A stretch of DNA of 64,000 nucleotides, from the NCBI GenBank assembly GCA_934255135.1, contig CAKQMV010000004.1:103137-167136 (forward strand), written 5' to 3'. Shown piece by piece: positions 24,615 through 32,948 of this stretch. The notes beneath the pieces were generated by a model. The model was not told where the DNA came from and searched no databases. It saw only the letters and a list, made by a program, of their open reading frames with translations. Positions within the stretch are counted from its first letter, which is position 1; the number at the start of each line of letters is the position of its first letter. The stretch is from an uncultured Clostridia bacterium (GTDB taxonomy: Bacteria; Bacillota; Clostridia; Peptostreptococcales; Anaerovoracaceae). Position numbers and translations under genes: made by a program.

Positions 24615-27482
24615 ATGACACATATTAATGGGAATATACCCAGAAGATTATCTGCGATAGCACTTGCTGTTGCGGTTTCTGTCACAGTAGTGCCGCATGG
24701 AGACGGCAATGTGTATGCAGCAGCTTCGAAGAAACTTTCTTCACCTGCAAATCTCACTGTAAGTTCGAAGACTGAGAAGTCTTTTACAATTAAATGGAAT
24801 AAGGGAAAGAAGCTTCTTAAGGGAACTAAGTACCAGATCAGACTTAAGACTGGCGATGGAAAGTATAAGAAGCTTGCGACTACAAGCAAGAGGATTTATA
24901 CAATCAATGGACTGAAGGACGGTGTGAAGTACAAGGTTTCAGTAAGAGCGATTAAGGGAGACAGGACTTCCGCATACATCTATTCACCATCTGTTACTCT
25001 GAAGGCGAAGGACAATCCAGGAACAAGTGAGAAGCCTGGAACAGGGGAAACTGAAAAACCCGGTGCATCTGAGAAGCCTGAAACTGGCGGAACGGAGAAC
25101 TCTGGAGGAAATGGTAATTCCGGCACAACTGTAACACCGGGAACTGGCGGCAGCGGGACACCGGGAACTACCATAACGCCAGAGACTAAGAAGGTTGATG
25201 TGATCGACAACGAGAAGACAAAGCTTTTGGACGCTGGATACGCGCAGTATGTGGTAGTTTCTTATGCTGACGGATACACTCTTAATAACACACATGTATG
25301 GGTTGATGGCGTGGATGTGAGCGAGGCGATGACTCCTGTAACTGACGATGGAAGCGTTGCCAAGTGGGAGATTACAAGCTTGAATCCTGCAGAGGTTAAG
25401 GTCACAACTGAGGACGGCAGCGGAAGCGAGTGTGTGACACTTTCTGAAAACAAGAATCCGGAGAAGCCAGTTGTTCAGAAGGATACTGACCCGGCATATG
25501 TGATTGCGCACGGAGCAGTTTCGATTTTTGACTACTATCTTCCTAGCTACGATAATGACGGCAATGTGAGAGTGAATCCGTCAAAGACAACTTTTGCAAG
25601 CAGTGATGCGGCTGTGAAGAGCATCAGGTATTATGCACCGGATGCAGAATTAAAGTCAGATGGTAGCGGAAACGTGCAGATAATGTTTAATTATACGAGC
25701 GAGGCTGATAAGGCGTGGTTTGACGCAATTCCAGATTCTGGTGCGGTTACACTCGTAAGCTATGATGAGAGAAAGGCTGACATGGGAAGCCTCAAGTATA
25801 CTAAGACTACTAACGTTTCGCATGGCAGTAATACTGTTGCAACAATCGATATTGCACTTGGACAGACTAATTTCAGAAACAACGGAAAGTACTACGTTCG
25901 TGTGAAGTCAGCTGACAAGCATGCGACTCAGGGAGTTCAGAGCTGTATGGCGCTTATCAATGTAGTGAATGAGACTGCACCGACAATCAAGCTTAGTGAG
26001 TCTACAGCGATTCACTCAGGCCAGAATATTCACTTTAAGATTGAGAACATGATTTACGGCATTACTTCACCGATTGAGAGTGTTGTGCTGACTAAGCCTG
26101 ATGGAACTAGCGAGGAACTGACATACATAAACGACTATTATTTATTTGGAAATTCAGGGCTTTTCGTGCTCTACAATGATACAAATGCCGAAGAGGGGAA
26201 AGGCGTGAACCACACAACTCAGAAGGGTGTGTATAATGTTGAGATTCGTGCGGCTGGCTTCAAGACAATTTCTAAGAAGTTCGAGGTTGTCGATGGTGAG
26301 TCGGTAAGCACAAGATCTTCTGTGAAGAGATCAGCGGCCAAAATGGATGCTGTAAGCGGTGCATCGTCATCTTCCGGCGGTTCGTCAGAGGATTCTTCAT
26401 CTGGCAGCAGCATTTCTGCAAACCTGATGTTTAACGGAGATCTTCTAAGTAACGCGATCATTCTTGACAAGATCGGATATGGAAGCAGTGCAGCTTCAGC
26501 AATCGTAGACAGATGGGCTGAGGATGTTGTTCCAGATTATGTAGTGAACGCAGATGGAAGCGTTTTCTATGACTGGACTGATTACTACAATGCAGTATCA
26601 GATTCAAAGATTGGCGGCAAGTATCTGTCATTCGAGAGCTACGCAAAGTCAGATTCAGCAAAGACTGTCAAGACAAGACCTGCTAATGTGAAGGCTGTGC
26701 TTGAGGACAATTCTCTTGGTGATATTAACAGCAAATATTCCGGTTCGACTGGATCATCGGGCTCTACTGGTTCGGGCGAAAGTGAGAAGAAGGACCTTGA
26801 GGATGTAAGCCTTTCGGCTGGAGATGGTGAACATGAGACTAACGCTGATGTGACTATCAAGGTTGATGGTTCTAAGGGTGACTTCCTTAAGAATCTTAGC
26901 GGTGTTCTTATTTCACGAGATGGCAGTGATGCAGTTACAGTACTGACTAAGGATGCTGGTGGAGACAGCGGTAACGACTGGTATGAGCTTGTTGGAGATA
27001 TGGGCTCACAGACTGAAGTTGTTGTAAAGGGCGGACAGTTTAGGGAAGCTGGAGAGTACACAGTAACTCTTGCGTCAAAATACTATGACGTTAAGACTGT
27101 CAACTTTACAGTTAAAGCTGCTTCAGAAAGCGGCAGTGAGTCAGGAATTCCGGCTGCACCGGCAGTAAAGGGCATTGAAGGAAGTGACGCATATACAGTT
27201 TCATTCAATGGAGAAGAAGCTGACATTGAGAAATATCTCGATGCAATTGAGTCTGTAACTGTTGGCGGAACATCATATTCTAAGGCAGCTTTAAGCTTCT
27301 TCTTTGATGGAAAGAGCTATATGGCAACAAATGATCCGACTTACGGAGGACGTCGTATCTATCTGAAGCTTGGAAAGGATGCTTTCTCAAAGTCTGAGAA
27401 CACAACTGTAGAAGTGAAGGCTGATGGTTACAAGACACTTACTTTCCAGATGACAAAGGAGGGGAAACTTTATACAGCATAG
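24615..27482 (+). CDS. large secreted surface protein with FN3 and DUF1533-like modules
   Basis: A roughly 955-residue exported protein. GGAGG at 24605-24609 selects ATG 24615 over ATG 24603. A signal peptide (hydrophobic residues about 12-30, ending VYAAAS) is followed by a fibronectin type III domain (about 40-135), a low-complexity Pro/Gly/Thr/Glu spacer (about 137-195) and a long region with repeating modules ending GFKTISKKFEV, YDVKTVNFTVK and GYKTLTFQMTK. These resemble the DUF1533/haemoglobin-interacting repeats of clostridial surface proteins. No LPXTG or S-layer anchor is visible, so cell attachment is unclear. The promoter carries twin operator dyads, so it is probably regulated by an environmental signal. 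Confidence 0.75.
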   Translation: MTHINGNIPRRLSAIALAVAVSVTVVPHGDGNVYAAASKKLSSPANLTVSSKTEKSFTIKWNKGKKLLKGTKYQIRLKTGDGKYKKLATTSKRIYTINGLKDGVKYKVSVRAIKGDRTSAYIYSPSVTLKAKDNPGTSEKPGTGETEKPGASEKPETGGTENSGGNGNSGTTVTPGTGGSGTPGTTITPETKKVDVIDNEKTKLLDAGYAQYVVVSYADGYTLNNTHVWVDGVDVSEAMTPVTDDGSVAKWEITSLNPAEVKVTTEDGSGSECVTLSENKNPEKPVVQKDTDPAYVIAHGAVSIFDYYLPSYDNDGNVRVNPSKTTFASSDAAVKSIRYYAPDAELKSDGSGNVQIMFNYTSEADKAWFDAIPDSGAVTLVSYDERKADMGSLKYTKTTNVSHGSNTVATIDIALGQTNFRNNGKYYVRVKSADKHATQGVQSCMALINVVNETAPTIKLSESTAIHSGQNIHFKIENMIYGITSPIESVVLTKPDGTSEELTYINDYYLFGNSGLFVLYNDTNAEEGKGVNHTTQKGVYNVEIRAAGFKTISKKFEVVDGESVSTRSSVKRSAAKMDAVSGASSSSGGSSEDSSSGSSISANLMFNGDLLSNAIILDKIGYGSSAASAIVDRWAEDVVPDYVVNADGSVFYDWTDYYNAVSDSKIGGKYLSFESYAKSDSAKTVKTRPANVKAVLEDNSLGDINSKYSGSTGSSGSTGSGESEKKDLEDVSLSAGDGEHETNADVTIKVDGSKGDFLKNLSGVLISRDGSDAVTVLTKDAGGDSGNDWYELVGDMGSQTEVVVKGGQFREAGEYTVTLASKYYDVKTVNFTVKAASESGSESGIPAAPAVKGIEGSDAYTVSFNGEEADIEKYLDAIESVTVGGTSYSKAALSFFFDGKSYMATNDPTYGGRRIYLKLGKDAFSKSENTTVEVKADGYKTLTFQMTKEGKLYTA

Positions 27483-27563
27483 AAGCCTATGTATTAATGT
27501 AATTCTTTAAAAACTATAGAAACTTAATTCCTTGAAACATAACCTAATAACCAAAAATATTAT

Positions 27564-27599
27564 AAAAGGCTGATTGGCAATAACGCTGATCAGTCTTTT
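27564..27599 (+). terminator. terminator after the surface-protein gene
   Basis: Arms AAAAGGCTGAT/ATCAGTCTTTT (one G-T wobble) with a 14-base loop. An extended -10 (TGATATAAT, 27602-27610) for the next gene begins directly afterwards. Confidence 0.78.
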
Positions 27600-27650
27600 A
27601 TTGATATAATTATGGTGTTTAATCATAAATTGAAAGGGAACATTTAGTTT

Positions 27651-28580
27651 ATGCTCGGATTTATTCTAGGTATGGTTGTCGGCTGTGCGCAGCCGGTTAT
27701 GACAAGTGTGAATACGAAGCTTAGTGAGAGGCTGCGCTCACCGCTTCTGACGAGCTGCGCGTCGTTTGTTCTTGCGCTGCTCTTAACTAGTGCGGTGCTG
27801 ATTGTGCTTCAGGGCAATCTGCACGTTCCGCTTGGAGTTATTGCAAAGGAGCCGTGGTGGATTTGGACTGGCGGTATCTGCGGCGATATCATTGTTATTT
27901 TCAGCATGATTTGTCTGCCGAAGCTTGGGAGCTTCGAGACTGTTGTTTTTCTGGTGCTAGGACAGATCGTTTCTGGTCTTATGATTGATAATTTTGGAAT
28001 GTTCGGCTCAGCTGTGATTCCTATGTCGGTGCTGAGGGCTGTGGGAGCGGTGCTTGTTTTTGCAAGCGTGCTGGCGACTTCAGAGAAGATTGAATCTGAG
28101 GGAAGGGAGAAGGCGCATGGCGTTAATTTCTACAGATTTCTTGATTTTATTGCTGGTATAGCATGTTCGGTTCAGATTGCTGTTAATGGCAGACTTGGCG
28201 AGGTTGCGGGACTTAGCTTCAGGGCGACAATCATCTCACTTTCGACTGCACTTCTCGGGGCGGTTACGATTATAATCTTTTTGCGCGTGATAAGAGGGCC
28301 GGGTAGTGTGATAGATACGTCGCTTCCTAAGATTTCGGGTCGCTGGTGGATGTGGACGGGCGGAATCTGCTCGTTTACAATCGTGGGCGGAAATGTAATT
28401 CTGCAGATGCTGATGGGCACTGGTCTTGCGGCGATTCTTAATATTCTCGGGCAGACTGCTGGCGGCATCGTAATCGATGCGACAGGTTTTCTCGGTATTC
28501 AGAAGAAGCCTGTGACTGCACGCAAAATCATCGGTCTTCTGGCGATGGTTGCCGGCACGGCGCTGATCAGTTATTTCTAG
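27651..28580 (+). CDS. DMT-family (DUF606/YdcZ-type) transporter
   Basis: A 309-residue membrane protein made of two homologous halves of about five helices each: PWWIWTGGICGDIIVIF ... LGQIVSGLMIDNFGMFG and RWWMWTGGICSFTIVGG ... LGQTAGGIVIDATGFLG occupy equivalent places. In many bacteria YdcZ/DUF606 proteins exist as separate single-half subunits; here they are fused. The substrate is unknown. It is followed closely by an omega-amidase-like gene, with a GGAGG site in the 20-base gap. Confidence 0.82.
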   Translation: MLGFILGMVVGCAQPVMTSVNTKLSERLRSPLLTSCASFVLALLLTSAVLIVLQGNLHVPLGVIAKEPWWIWTGGICGDIIVIFSMICLPKLGSFETVVFLVLGQIVSGLMIDNFGMFGSAVIPMSVLRAVGAVLVFASVLATSEKIESEGREKAHGVNFYRFLDFIAGIACSVQIAVNGRLGEVAGLSFRATIISLSTALLGAVTIIIFLRVIRGPGSVIDTSLPKISGRWWMWTGGICSFTIVGGNVILQMLMGTGLAAILNILGQTAGGIVIDATGFLGIQKKPVTARKIIGLLAMVAGTALISYF

Positions 28581-28600
28581 GTTGATGGAGGTTTAGGGCT

Positions 28601-29425
28601 ATGAAGATGAAGGTTGCAATTCTGCAGATGAAGGTTTACGCGGACAAAATAAAGAATCTCGAGCAGGTAAAGTCACTTATGGAGCGCGAGGATGTGTCAT
28701 CGTGCGATCTCGTGGCACTGCCTGAGATGTGGAACTGTCCATATCAGACAGAGAACTTCCCGATTTACGCCGAGAAGGAAGACAGCGATTATGTTCGTGA
28801 GCTTGGTGCTCTTGCAAAGAAGCATCATGTATATTTTCAGGCAGGCTCGATTCCGGAGGTAGACGATGTGGGACGTGTGTATAACACGGCATATACATGG
28901 GACCGCGAGGGAAATCTGATCGGAAAACATCGAAAGGTACATCTTTTTGACATTTATGCTCACGGCCAGCAGGTGTTTAAGGAATCAGATACACTGACTG
29001 CGGGCGATACATTCGAGGTGTTCGATACGGAGTTCGGCAAGATGGCTGTGAATATATGTTTTGACATAAGATTCCCGGAAAGCAGCAGAATTCCAACCCT
29101 TAAGGGTGCGAGAATTATCTTAAATCCAGGTGCATTTAACATGACGACTGGACCGGCGCACTGGGAACTCGGCTTCAGACAGAGAGCTATTGAGAATCAG
29201 GTGTATATGATCGGTGCGGCGCCATCGAGGGATAAGGAGGCTGGTTATATCGCGTGGGGTCATTCGATTATTGCCGATCCTTGGGGAAATGTTGTGATGC
29301 AGCTTGACGAGAAGGAAGGCATTGGAATCGCAGAGCTTGACCTTGACGAGATTGACAGAATCAGAGGAAAGCTCCCACTTCTGAGTGCGAGAAGAACGGA
29401 TTTATATAAAGTTGAAGAAATATAA
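28601..29425 (+). CDS. carbon-nitrogen hydrolase, omega-amidase/Nit2-like
   Basis: A 274-residue nitrilase-superfamily amidase. The catalytic triad is visible: Glu42 (LPEMWNC), Lys112 (KHRKVHLFD) and Cys153 (NICFDIRFPE). The sequence context is closest to omega-amidases (Nit2/YafV type) that hydrolyse alpha-ketoglutaramate or ketosuccinamate. A metabolite-repair or amino-acid-catabolic role is inferred. It lies directly after the DMT transporter gene and may share its transcript. Confidence 0.88.
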   Translation: MKMKVAILQMKVYADKIKNLEQVKSLMEREDVSSCDLVALPEMWNCPYQTENFPIYAEKEDSDYVRELGALAKKHHVYFQAGSIPEVDDVGRVYNTAYTWDREGNLIGKHRKVHLFDIYAHGQQVFKESDTLTAGDTFEVFDTEFGKMAVNICFDIRFPESSRIPTLKGARIILNPGAFNMTTGPAHWELGFRQRAIENQVYMIGAAPSRDKEAGYIAWGHSIIADPWGNVVMQLDEKEGIGIAELDLDEIDRIRGKLPLLSARRTDLYKVEEI

Positions 29426-29432
29426 GAATCAA

Positions 29433-29480
29433 AAAAGCGTTATGCCCTGTTGTCTTAAATCAGACACAAGGCATAACGTC
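29433..29480 (-). terminator. terminator between convergent genes
   Basis: Arms CGTTATGCC/GGCATAACG with additional inner pairing. On the minus strand the stem is followed by CTTTTTTG, so it mainly ends the DUF5684-like gene; it may also slow plus-strand transcription. Confidence 0.78.
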
Positions 29481-29532
29481 TTAGGTTATTGGTTATTAAT
29501 GACTATGAATGTTAACCATCGTTTCTTATTGT

Positions 29533-30093
29533 CTAGACATCGTCTACATCGACATCGATAATCGTTGTTGGCTCTTTGATAGGGTCGATCTCATCAGCTG
29601 TAACGACCTCTTCTGGAGCCACATGTGATGTCACAGTTTCAAAATCTTCTGAAACTGTCTCGAAATCTACTGTCTTAGAACCCTTATCTGCAGGTGTATG
29701 TGTCATTCCATTGATTCCGTAGAATCTGTCATCTGACAGCGCCAGAATTCCGTAGAAGATTACCGGCAGGAAAAACATACCGAGCTTGAAAAGTGTACCC
29801 TTCCTGAATGCTCTTCCGACAAAAATCGCAAGCATCATCTGTCCGACAATTCGTACAATTCCGAGCGGGAAAAACAGCATTATGAAGTACCAGCCGGTTC
29901 CGCTGGTAATACGGAACATCTCATAAGTGTTGTAGAACGGTATCAGAGTCTTCCAGCCAGGCTCATCTGCCTTCTCAAAAATCTTCCAGCCAATTGCCAC
30001 GAGCAGCACTATCGTGACAGCAAATGTGGTCCACTGAAAAGTAGTGTAATTCTGAAAATCAGGCAATCCCATCAGCCTTATTAAACGTTCCAT
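29533..30093 (-). CDS. DUF5684-like membrane protein
   Basis: A 186-residue protein with about three to four membrane segments in its first 115 residues (hydrophobic stretches near 24-40, 68-88 and 100-117), containing KIFEKADEPGWKTLIPFYNTYEMFRI, the pattern typical of DUF5684 small membrane proteins. The last 65 residues are acidic (GSKTVDFETVSEDFETV ... IIDVDVDDV) and probably cytoplasmic and disordered. Function is unknown. The next gene on the same strand also encodes a membrane protein with an acidic tail. Confidence 0.72.
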   Translation of the reverse strand: MERLIRLMGLPDFQNYTTFQWTTFAVTIVLLVAIGWKIFEKADEPGWKTLIPFYNTYEMFRITSGTGWYFIMLFFPLGIVRIVGQMMLAIFVGRAFRKGTLFKLGMFFLPVIFYGILALSDDRFYGINGMTHTPADKGSKTVDFETVSEDFETVTSHVAPEEVVTADEIDPIKEPTTIIDVDVDDV

Positions 30094-30152
30094 TTATAAT
30101 TCTCCTCTATATGTGATATATCTTATTCTTAATCGTAGATACCTTCGCAGGC

Positions 30153-30392
30153 TTATTCTTCTTCGCTCTCGCGTTCGGCATCCTCGTCGTCAGTGTTCTC
30201 ATCAAGCGCATCATGCAGGTCCTCTCTGCTGTCTTCTAGAAGTAGTGTGTCACCAACCTTCTTGGCCATAGCAATCATTGCGATTCCTCCGGCAAGTCCA
30301 ACTGCCGCCATCTTAAGCATCGAGCCCGCAAAGCTCTTAGTCTGCTCCTTACCCATAGGCTCAACTGCCCACTTATCCTTCTGTTTAGTCAT
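30153..30392 (-). CDS. small membrane protein with acidic tail
   Basis: A 79-residue protein. An AAGGAGG site fixes the start at MTKQKDKW (ATG at 30390-30392) rather than an upstream in-frame ATG. One hydrophobic segment (FAGSMLKMAAVGLAGGIAMIAMA, about residues 21-43) is followed by a strongly acidic C-terminus (DEDAERESEEE). No family is recognised. It may be co-transcribed with the DUF5684-like gene 60 bases downstream. Confidence 0.65.
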   Translation of the reverse strand: MTKQKDKWAVEPMGKEQTKSFAGSMLKMAAVGLAGGIAMIAMAKKVGDTLLLEDSREDLHDALDENTDDEDAERESEEE

Positions 30393-30610
30393 AATGTCCT
30401 CCTTTACGTGCAAAAAGACATTGTCTTCGTCCGCTATCTCCCGCGACGAAGGCTATTTTGTTAGGGGTATTATACAATCTTCGATACGGCGGAATATAAA
30501 GAAAAAATGAAGAAATATCAAGATTACTTCATATTTTTTTTGGCAGTGTGTGTTAAGATAAGAATCAAGAGAAGAAATAATCTTCATTGTAAAACAAGGA
30601 GGAAATTATT

Positions 30611-31153
30611 ATGGCTAAATGGGTATGCAGCGTATGTGGTTACGTTCATGAAGGTGAGACAGCTCCAGCAGAGTGTCCTGTATGTCACGTTGGTGCTGAT
30701 AAGTTTACAAAGCAGGATGGCGAGATGTCATGGGCTGCTGAGCACGTTGTAGGTGTTGCGAATGGCGTTGATGCTGAGATTCTTGAGGGACTCAGAGCTA
30801 ACTTCGAGGGCGAGTGCACTGAGGTTGGTATGTACCTTGCAATGGCAAGAGTTGCTCACAGAGAGGGATATCCAGAAGTTGGAATGTACTACGAGAAGGC
30901 TGCTTGGGAAGAGGCAGAGCACGCTGCTAAGTTCGCAGAGCTTCTTGGCGAGGTAGTTACAGATTCAACTAAGAAGAACCTTGAGCTCAGAGTTGCAGCT
31001 GAGAATGGCGCAACAGCTGGTAAGGTTGAGCTTGCTAAGCTTGCTAAGCAGCAGAACCTCGACGCTATCCATGACACAGTTCACGAGATGGCTAGAGATG
31101 AGGCTAGACATGGTAAGGCTTTCAAGGGATTGCTCGAAAGATATTTCGGCTAA
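30611..31153 (+). CDS. rbr: reverse rubrerythrin
   Basis: A 180-residue non-haem iron peroxidase used by anaerobes to remove hydrogen peroxide. The rubredoxin-like centre is at the N-terminus (CSVCGY ... CPVCH, residues 6-25) and the ferritin-like di-iron domain follows (E-x-x-x-Y and E-x-x-H motifs: FEGECTEVGMY, EEAEHAAKF, DEARHGKAF). This inverted domain order is the 'reverse rubrerythrin' type of clostridia, often strongly induced by oxygen. An AGGAGG site precedes ATG 30611 and a rubredoxin gene follows at 50 bases, a likely electron-donor pair. Confidence 0.93.
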   Translation: MAKWVCSVCGYVHEGETAPAECPVCHVGADKFTKQDGEMSWAAEHVVGVANGVDAEILEGLRANFEGECTEVGMYLAMARVAHREGYPEVGMYYEKAAWEEAEHAAKFAELLGEVVTDSTKKNLELRVAAENGATAGKVELAKLAKQQNLDAIHDTVHEMARDEARHGKAFKGLLERYFG

Positions 31154-31203
31154 TCAAAGCTTGATGATAGCAAGTGCATTTTTAAATTTAAGAGGTGATA
31201 CAA

Positions 31204-31344
31204 ATGGCAAAGTATGTATGTAATGTATGCGGATGGGTTTATGATCCGGCAGAGCATGATGGCGTTGAGTTCAAGGATCTTCCAGAAGATTTCGAGTGCC
31301 CACTTTGCTCAGTAGGTAAGGATCAGTTCTCAGAAGAGGCATAA
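31204..31344 (+). CDS. rubredoxin
   Basis: A 46-residue reading frame beginning MAKYVCNVCGWVYDPAEHDG and ending DQFSEEA. Both CxxC iron-binding knuckles are present: CNVC (residues 6-9) and CPLC (32-35), with the conserved GWVYDP and F-x-x-LPEDFECPLC context. It is slightly shorter than the usual 52-54 residues. An AGAGGTG ribosome site lies before ATG 31204. It probably donates electrons to the rubrerythrin encoded just upstream. Confidence 0.92.
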   Translation: MAKYVCNVCGWVYDPAEHDGVEFKDLPEDFECPLCSVGKDQFSEEA

Positions 31345-31369
31345 GATTCAAATCAATATGTATTGCGTA

Positions 31370-31402
31370 GACCACTGGTAGAAATGCTGGTGGCCTTTTT
31401 TG
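31370..31402 (+). terminator. terminator of the rbr-rubredoxin operon
   Basis: Imperfect arms GACCACTGG and CTGGTGGCC are followed by TTTTTTG, 26 bases after the rubredoxin stop codon. Confidence 0.8.
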
Positions 31403-31485
31403 TAGCTGAATACAAGTTTTGTAAGCGGTAAACCATCCAATATAAAAGACTGCCGAGTTCCGATACAATTCTGTGAAAACTGCCA

Positions 31486-31511
31486 GATTTTCCCGTATAC
31501 CGGGAAAAATC
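31486..31511. repeat. hairpin with CCCG-TATAC-CGGG core
   Basis: Arms GATTTTCCCG and CGGGAAAAATC enclose TATAC in the 375-base gap after rubredoxin. It resembles the two CTATC-loop hairpins near 50.3 and 50.6 kb. A second hairpin (TTGCC/GGCAA with ACCG/CGGT) lies at about 31594-31623. The rest of the gap before the promoter at 31633 shows nothing recognisable. Confidence 0.4.
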
Positions 31512-31632
31512 CTACAAAGTCCGAGATTTGTATCGCCATGCCGGCAACAAATAGAAAGGAGCATAGATGCGTGGCTATCTATGCTCGGAAGGTTTGCCTT
31601 TTACCGTCAATCGGTAATGGCAATTTGTTCAT

Positions 31633-31674
31633 TTGACATAAAGAAATTGTTAATATATTATGTTGATAACATAA
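31633..31674 (+). promoter_or_regulatory. promoter with downstream dyad
   Basis: TTGACA (31633-31638) and TATTAT (31656-31661) are 17 bases apart, a near-consensus sigma-A promoter for the small FN3 protein. A perfect dyad TTATGTT-N3-AACATAA (31658-31674) overlaps the -10 and start region and may be an operator. Confidence 0.65.
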
Positions 31675-31719
31675 GTTGTTCCAATGAATTGAATAAGTGT
31701 TTAATAAGGAGGCATGGCT

Positions 31720-32349
31720 ATGAAGAGATATATGGCCAAGGGCTTAACATTTGTATTATCTTTCGCGATAGTGTTTACTTCTTTTGCATTTTATAACGCT
31801 GAATACTCTTATGCTGCAGCAAAGCCTGGCAAGGTAAGCGCTCTCAAAGTATCCAAGAAGAATGCAACTACAATAAACATGTCATGGAAGAAGGTTGCGA
31901 ATGCTAAGAAATATGAAGTGTATTTCTATGATGGAGTAGAGTGGAATAAAGCCTTTACAATTAAGGGTACTAAATGTACATCCACTCAAGGCCAGGCATG
32001 GAAGTATACTTATAAGGTAAGAGCTGTAAATGGCAAGAAGAAGGGTGCGTTTAGTACAGCTAAGAGTATCAGGCTCTCAGTAACTAACTATCCTAATAAA
32101 AATGTTCCTAATTATGGAACTATGTACAATTGCAAGGCTGCTGAAACTGGAATAGAAGATGGTATGAAGTATTATGTTTATAATGAGCACCAGTATCATG
32201 ATGACTATATAAACTACCTTAAGGATATTGGCTGGGAAGTAATATCAAAAGATGCAAAAAATACAGTTCTGCTTAAGGATGATGTTAAGATGGGTGTTGG
32301 TTTAAACTCAGATAAAATTGGAAAATATATTATTGTTATGATGCAGTAG
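31720..32349 (+). CDS. small secreted fibronectin type III protein
   Basis: A 209-residue exported protein. AAGGAGG at 31706-31712 fixes the start at ATG 31720 (MKRYMAKG). A signal peptide (hydrophobic about 8-24, cleavage near SYAAAKPG) precedes a fibronectin type III domain (about 38-125: VSALKVSKKNATTINMSWKKV ... YKVRAVNGKKKGAFSTAKS). The last 80 residues (YHDDYINYLKDIGWEVISK) are a separate small domain I do not recognise. The FN3 resembles that of the 24615 surface protein. No surface anchor is visible, so it may be released. Confidence 0.75.
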   Translation: MKRYMAKGLTFVLSFAIVFTSFAFYNAEYSYAAAKPGKVSALKVSKKNATTINMSWKKVANAKKYEVYFYDGVEWNKAFTIKGTKCTSTQGQAWKYTYKVRAVNGKKKGAFSTAKSIRLSVTNYPNKNVPNYGTMYNCKAAETGIEDGMKYYVYNEHQYHDDYINYLKDIGWEVISKDAKNTVLLKDDVKMGVGLNSDKIGKYIIVMMQ

Positions 32350-32372
32350 TACAAGCTTAAGTAAAAAGAAAG

Positions 32373-32399
32373 ATCACCGGCTTCGGCTGGTGATTTTTT
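32373..32399 (+). terminator. terminator with UUCG tetraloop
   Basis: Arms ATCACCGGC/GCTGGTGAT close a TTCG tetraloop and run into TTTTTT. A textbook intrinsic terminator after the small FN3 gene. Confidence 0.93.
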
Positions 32400-32451
32400 G
32401 TGCTTGTTATTTATAGCTTTGGTGGGCAAGCTGATAGAGGGAGTATAGGCT

Positions 32452-32530
32452 TGCGATATTGTTTGGGTGATTCTTAAGGTTAATATCGAAATTTCGATAT
32501 TAACTGCTGATTATACAAGGATTATATCGC
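32452..32530. repeat. 80-bp palindromic element, copy 1
   Basis: Begins TGCGATATT and ends ATATCGC, with an inner palindrome of arms TTAATATCGAAA/TTTCGATATTAA. It aligns over its whole length with copy 2 about 290 bases downstream, with the same spacing of the four GATATTA-type half-sites. It lies in the 599-base gap before the nuclease gene, where no coding frame was found. Confidence 0.75.
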
Positions 32531-32744
32531 TGTATCTATTATGGGTGGTTTTATGAAGAAGAATGATGACGAACATACATAAGTGGTGCTTAAGTTAAAT
32601 ATAGAAATGAGAAGTATAACTTATATTTCGTGTGCTTATGAGGTGTCATTTCTGGTAAATGGGCAATGTGAATGATGTTAGCACCAGGATTATGCAGTAA
32701 ATACAGAAGTGAGAGGCACATATGAGCGTGGAATAACTGAAAGT

Positions 32745-32824
32745 TGCGATATTATTCTAGGAATTCATAAAGATAATATCGATTTTTCGATATTATCTAC
32801 TGATGATTAAGAAATAATATCGCA
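32745..32824. repeat. 80-bp palindromic element, copy 2
   Basis: Has perfect 12-base terminal inverted repeats TGCGATATTATT/AATAATATCGCA and an inner palindrome with arms GATAATATCGA/TCGATATTATC. The same half-site thus occurs four times in alternating orientation, so either an outer-inner cruciform or two side-by-side hairpins can form. Confidence 0.78.
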
Positions 32825-32948
32825 GGCAAATAGTGGGAGCATGATTGAAAGTAATCGCAGGCGATAATATACAAATGCGAGCTTGCTGTATAATGTGAAG
32901 TTGTTTAGAATATCCGTTAGGGTATTTTGAAATTGTAAGGAGACATTG

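Noticed and set aside
31550..31630. c-di-GMP or other known riboswitch before the small FN3 gene
   Set aside because: GGTTTGCC is the complement of the GEMM core, not the core itself, other blocks are missing, and the promoter lies downstream of it.
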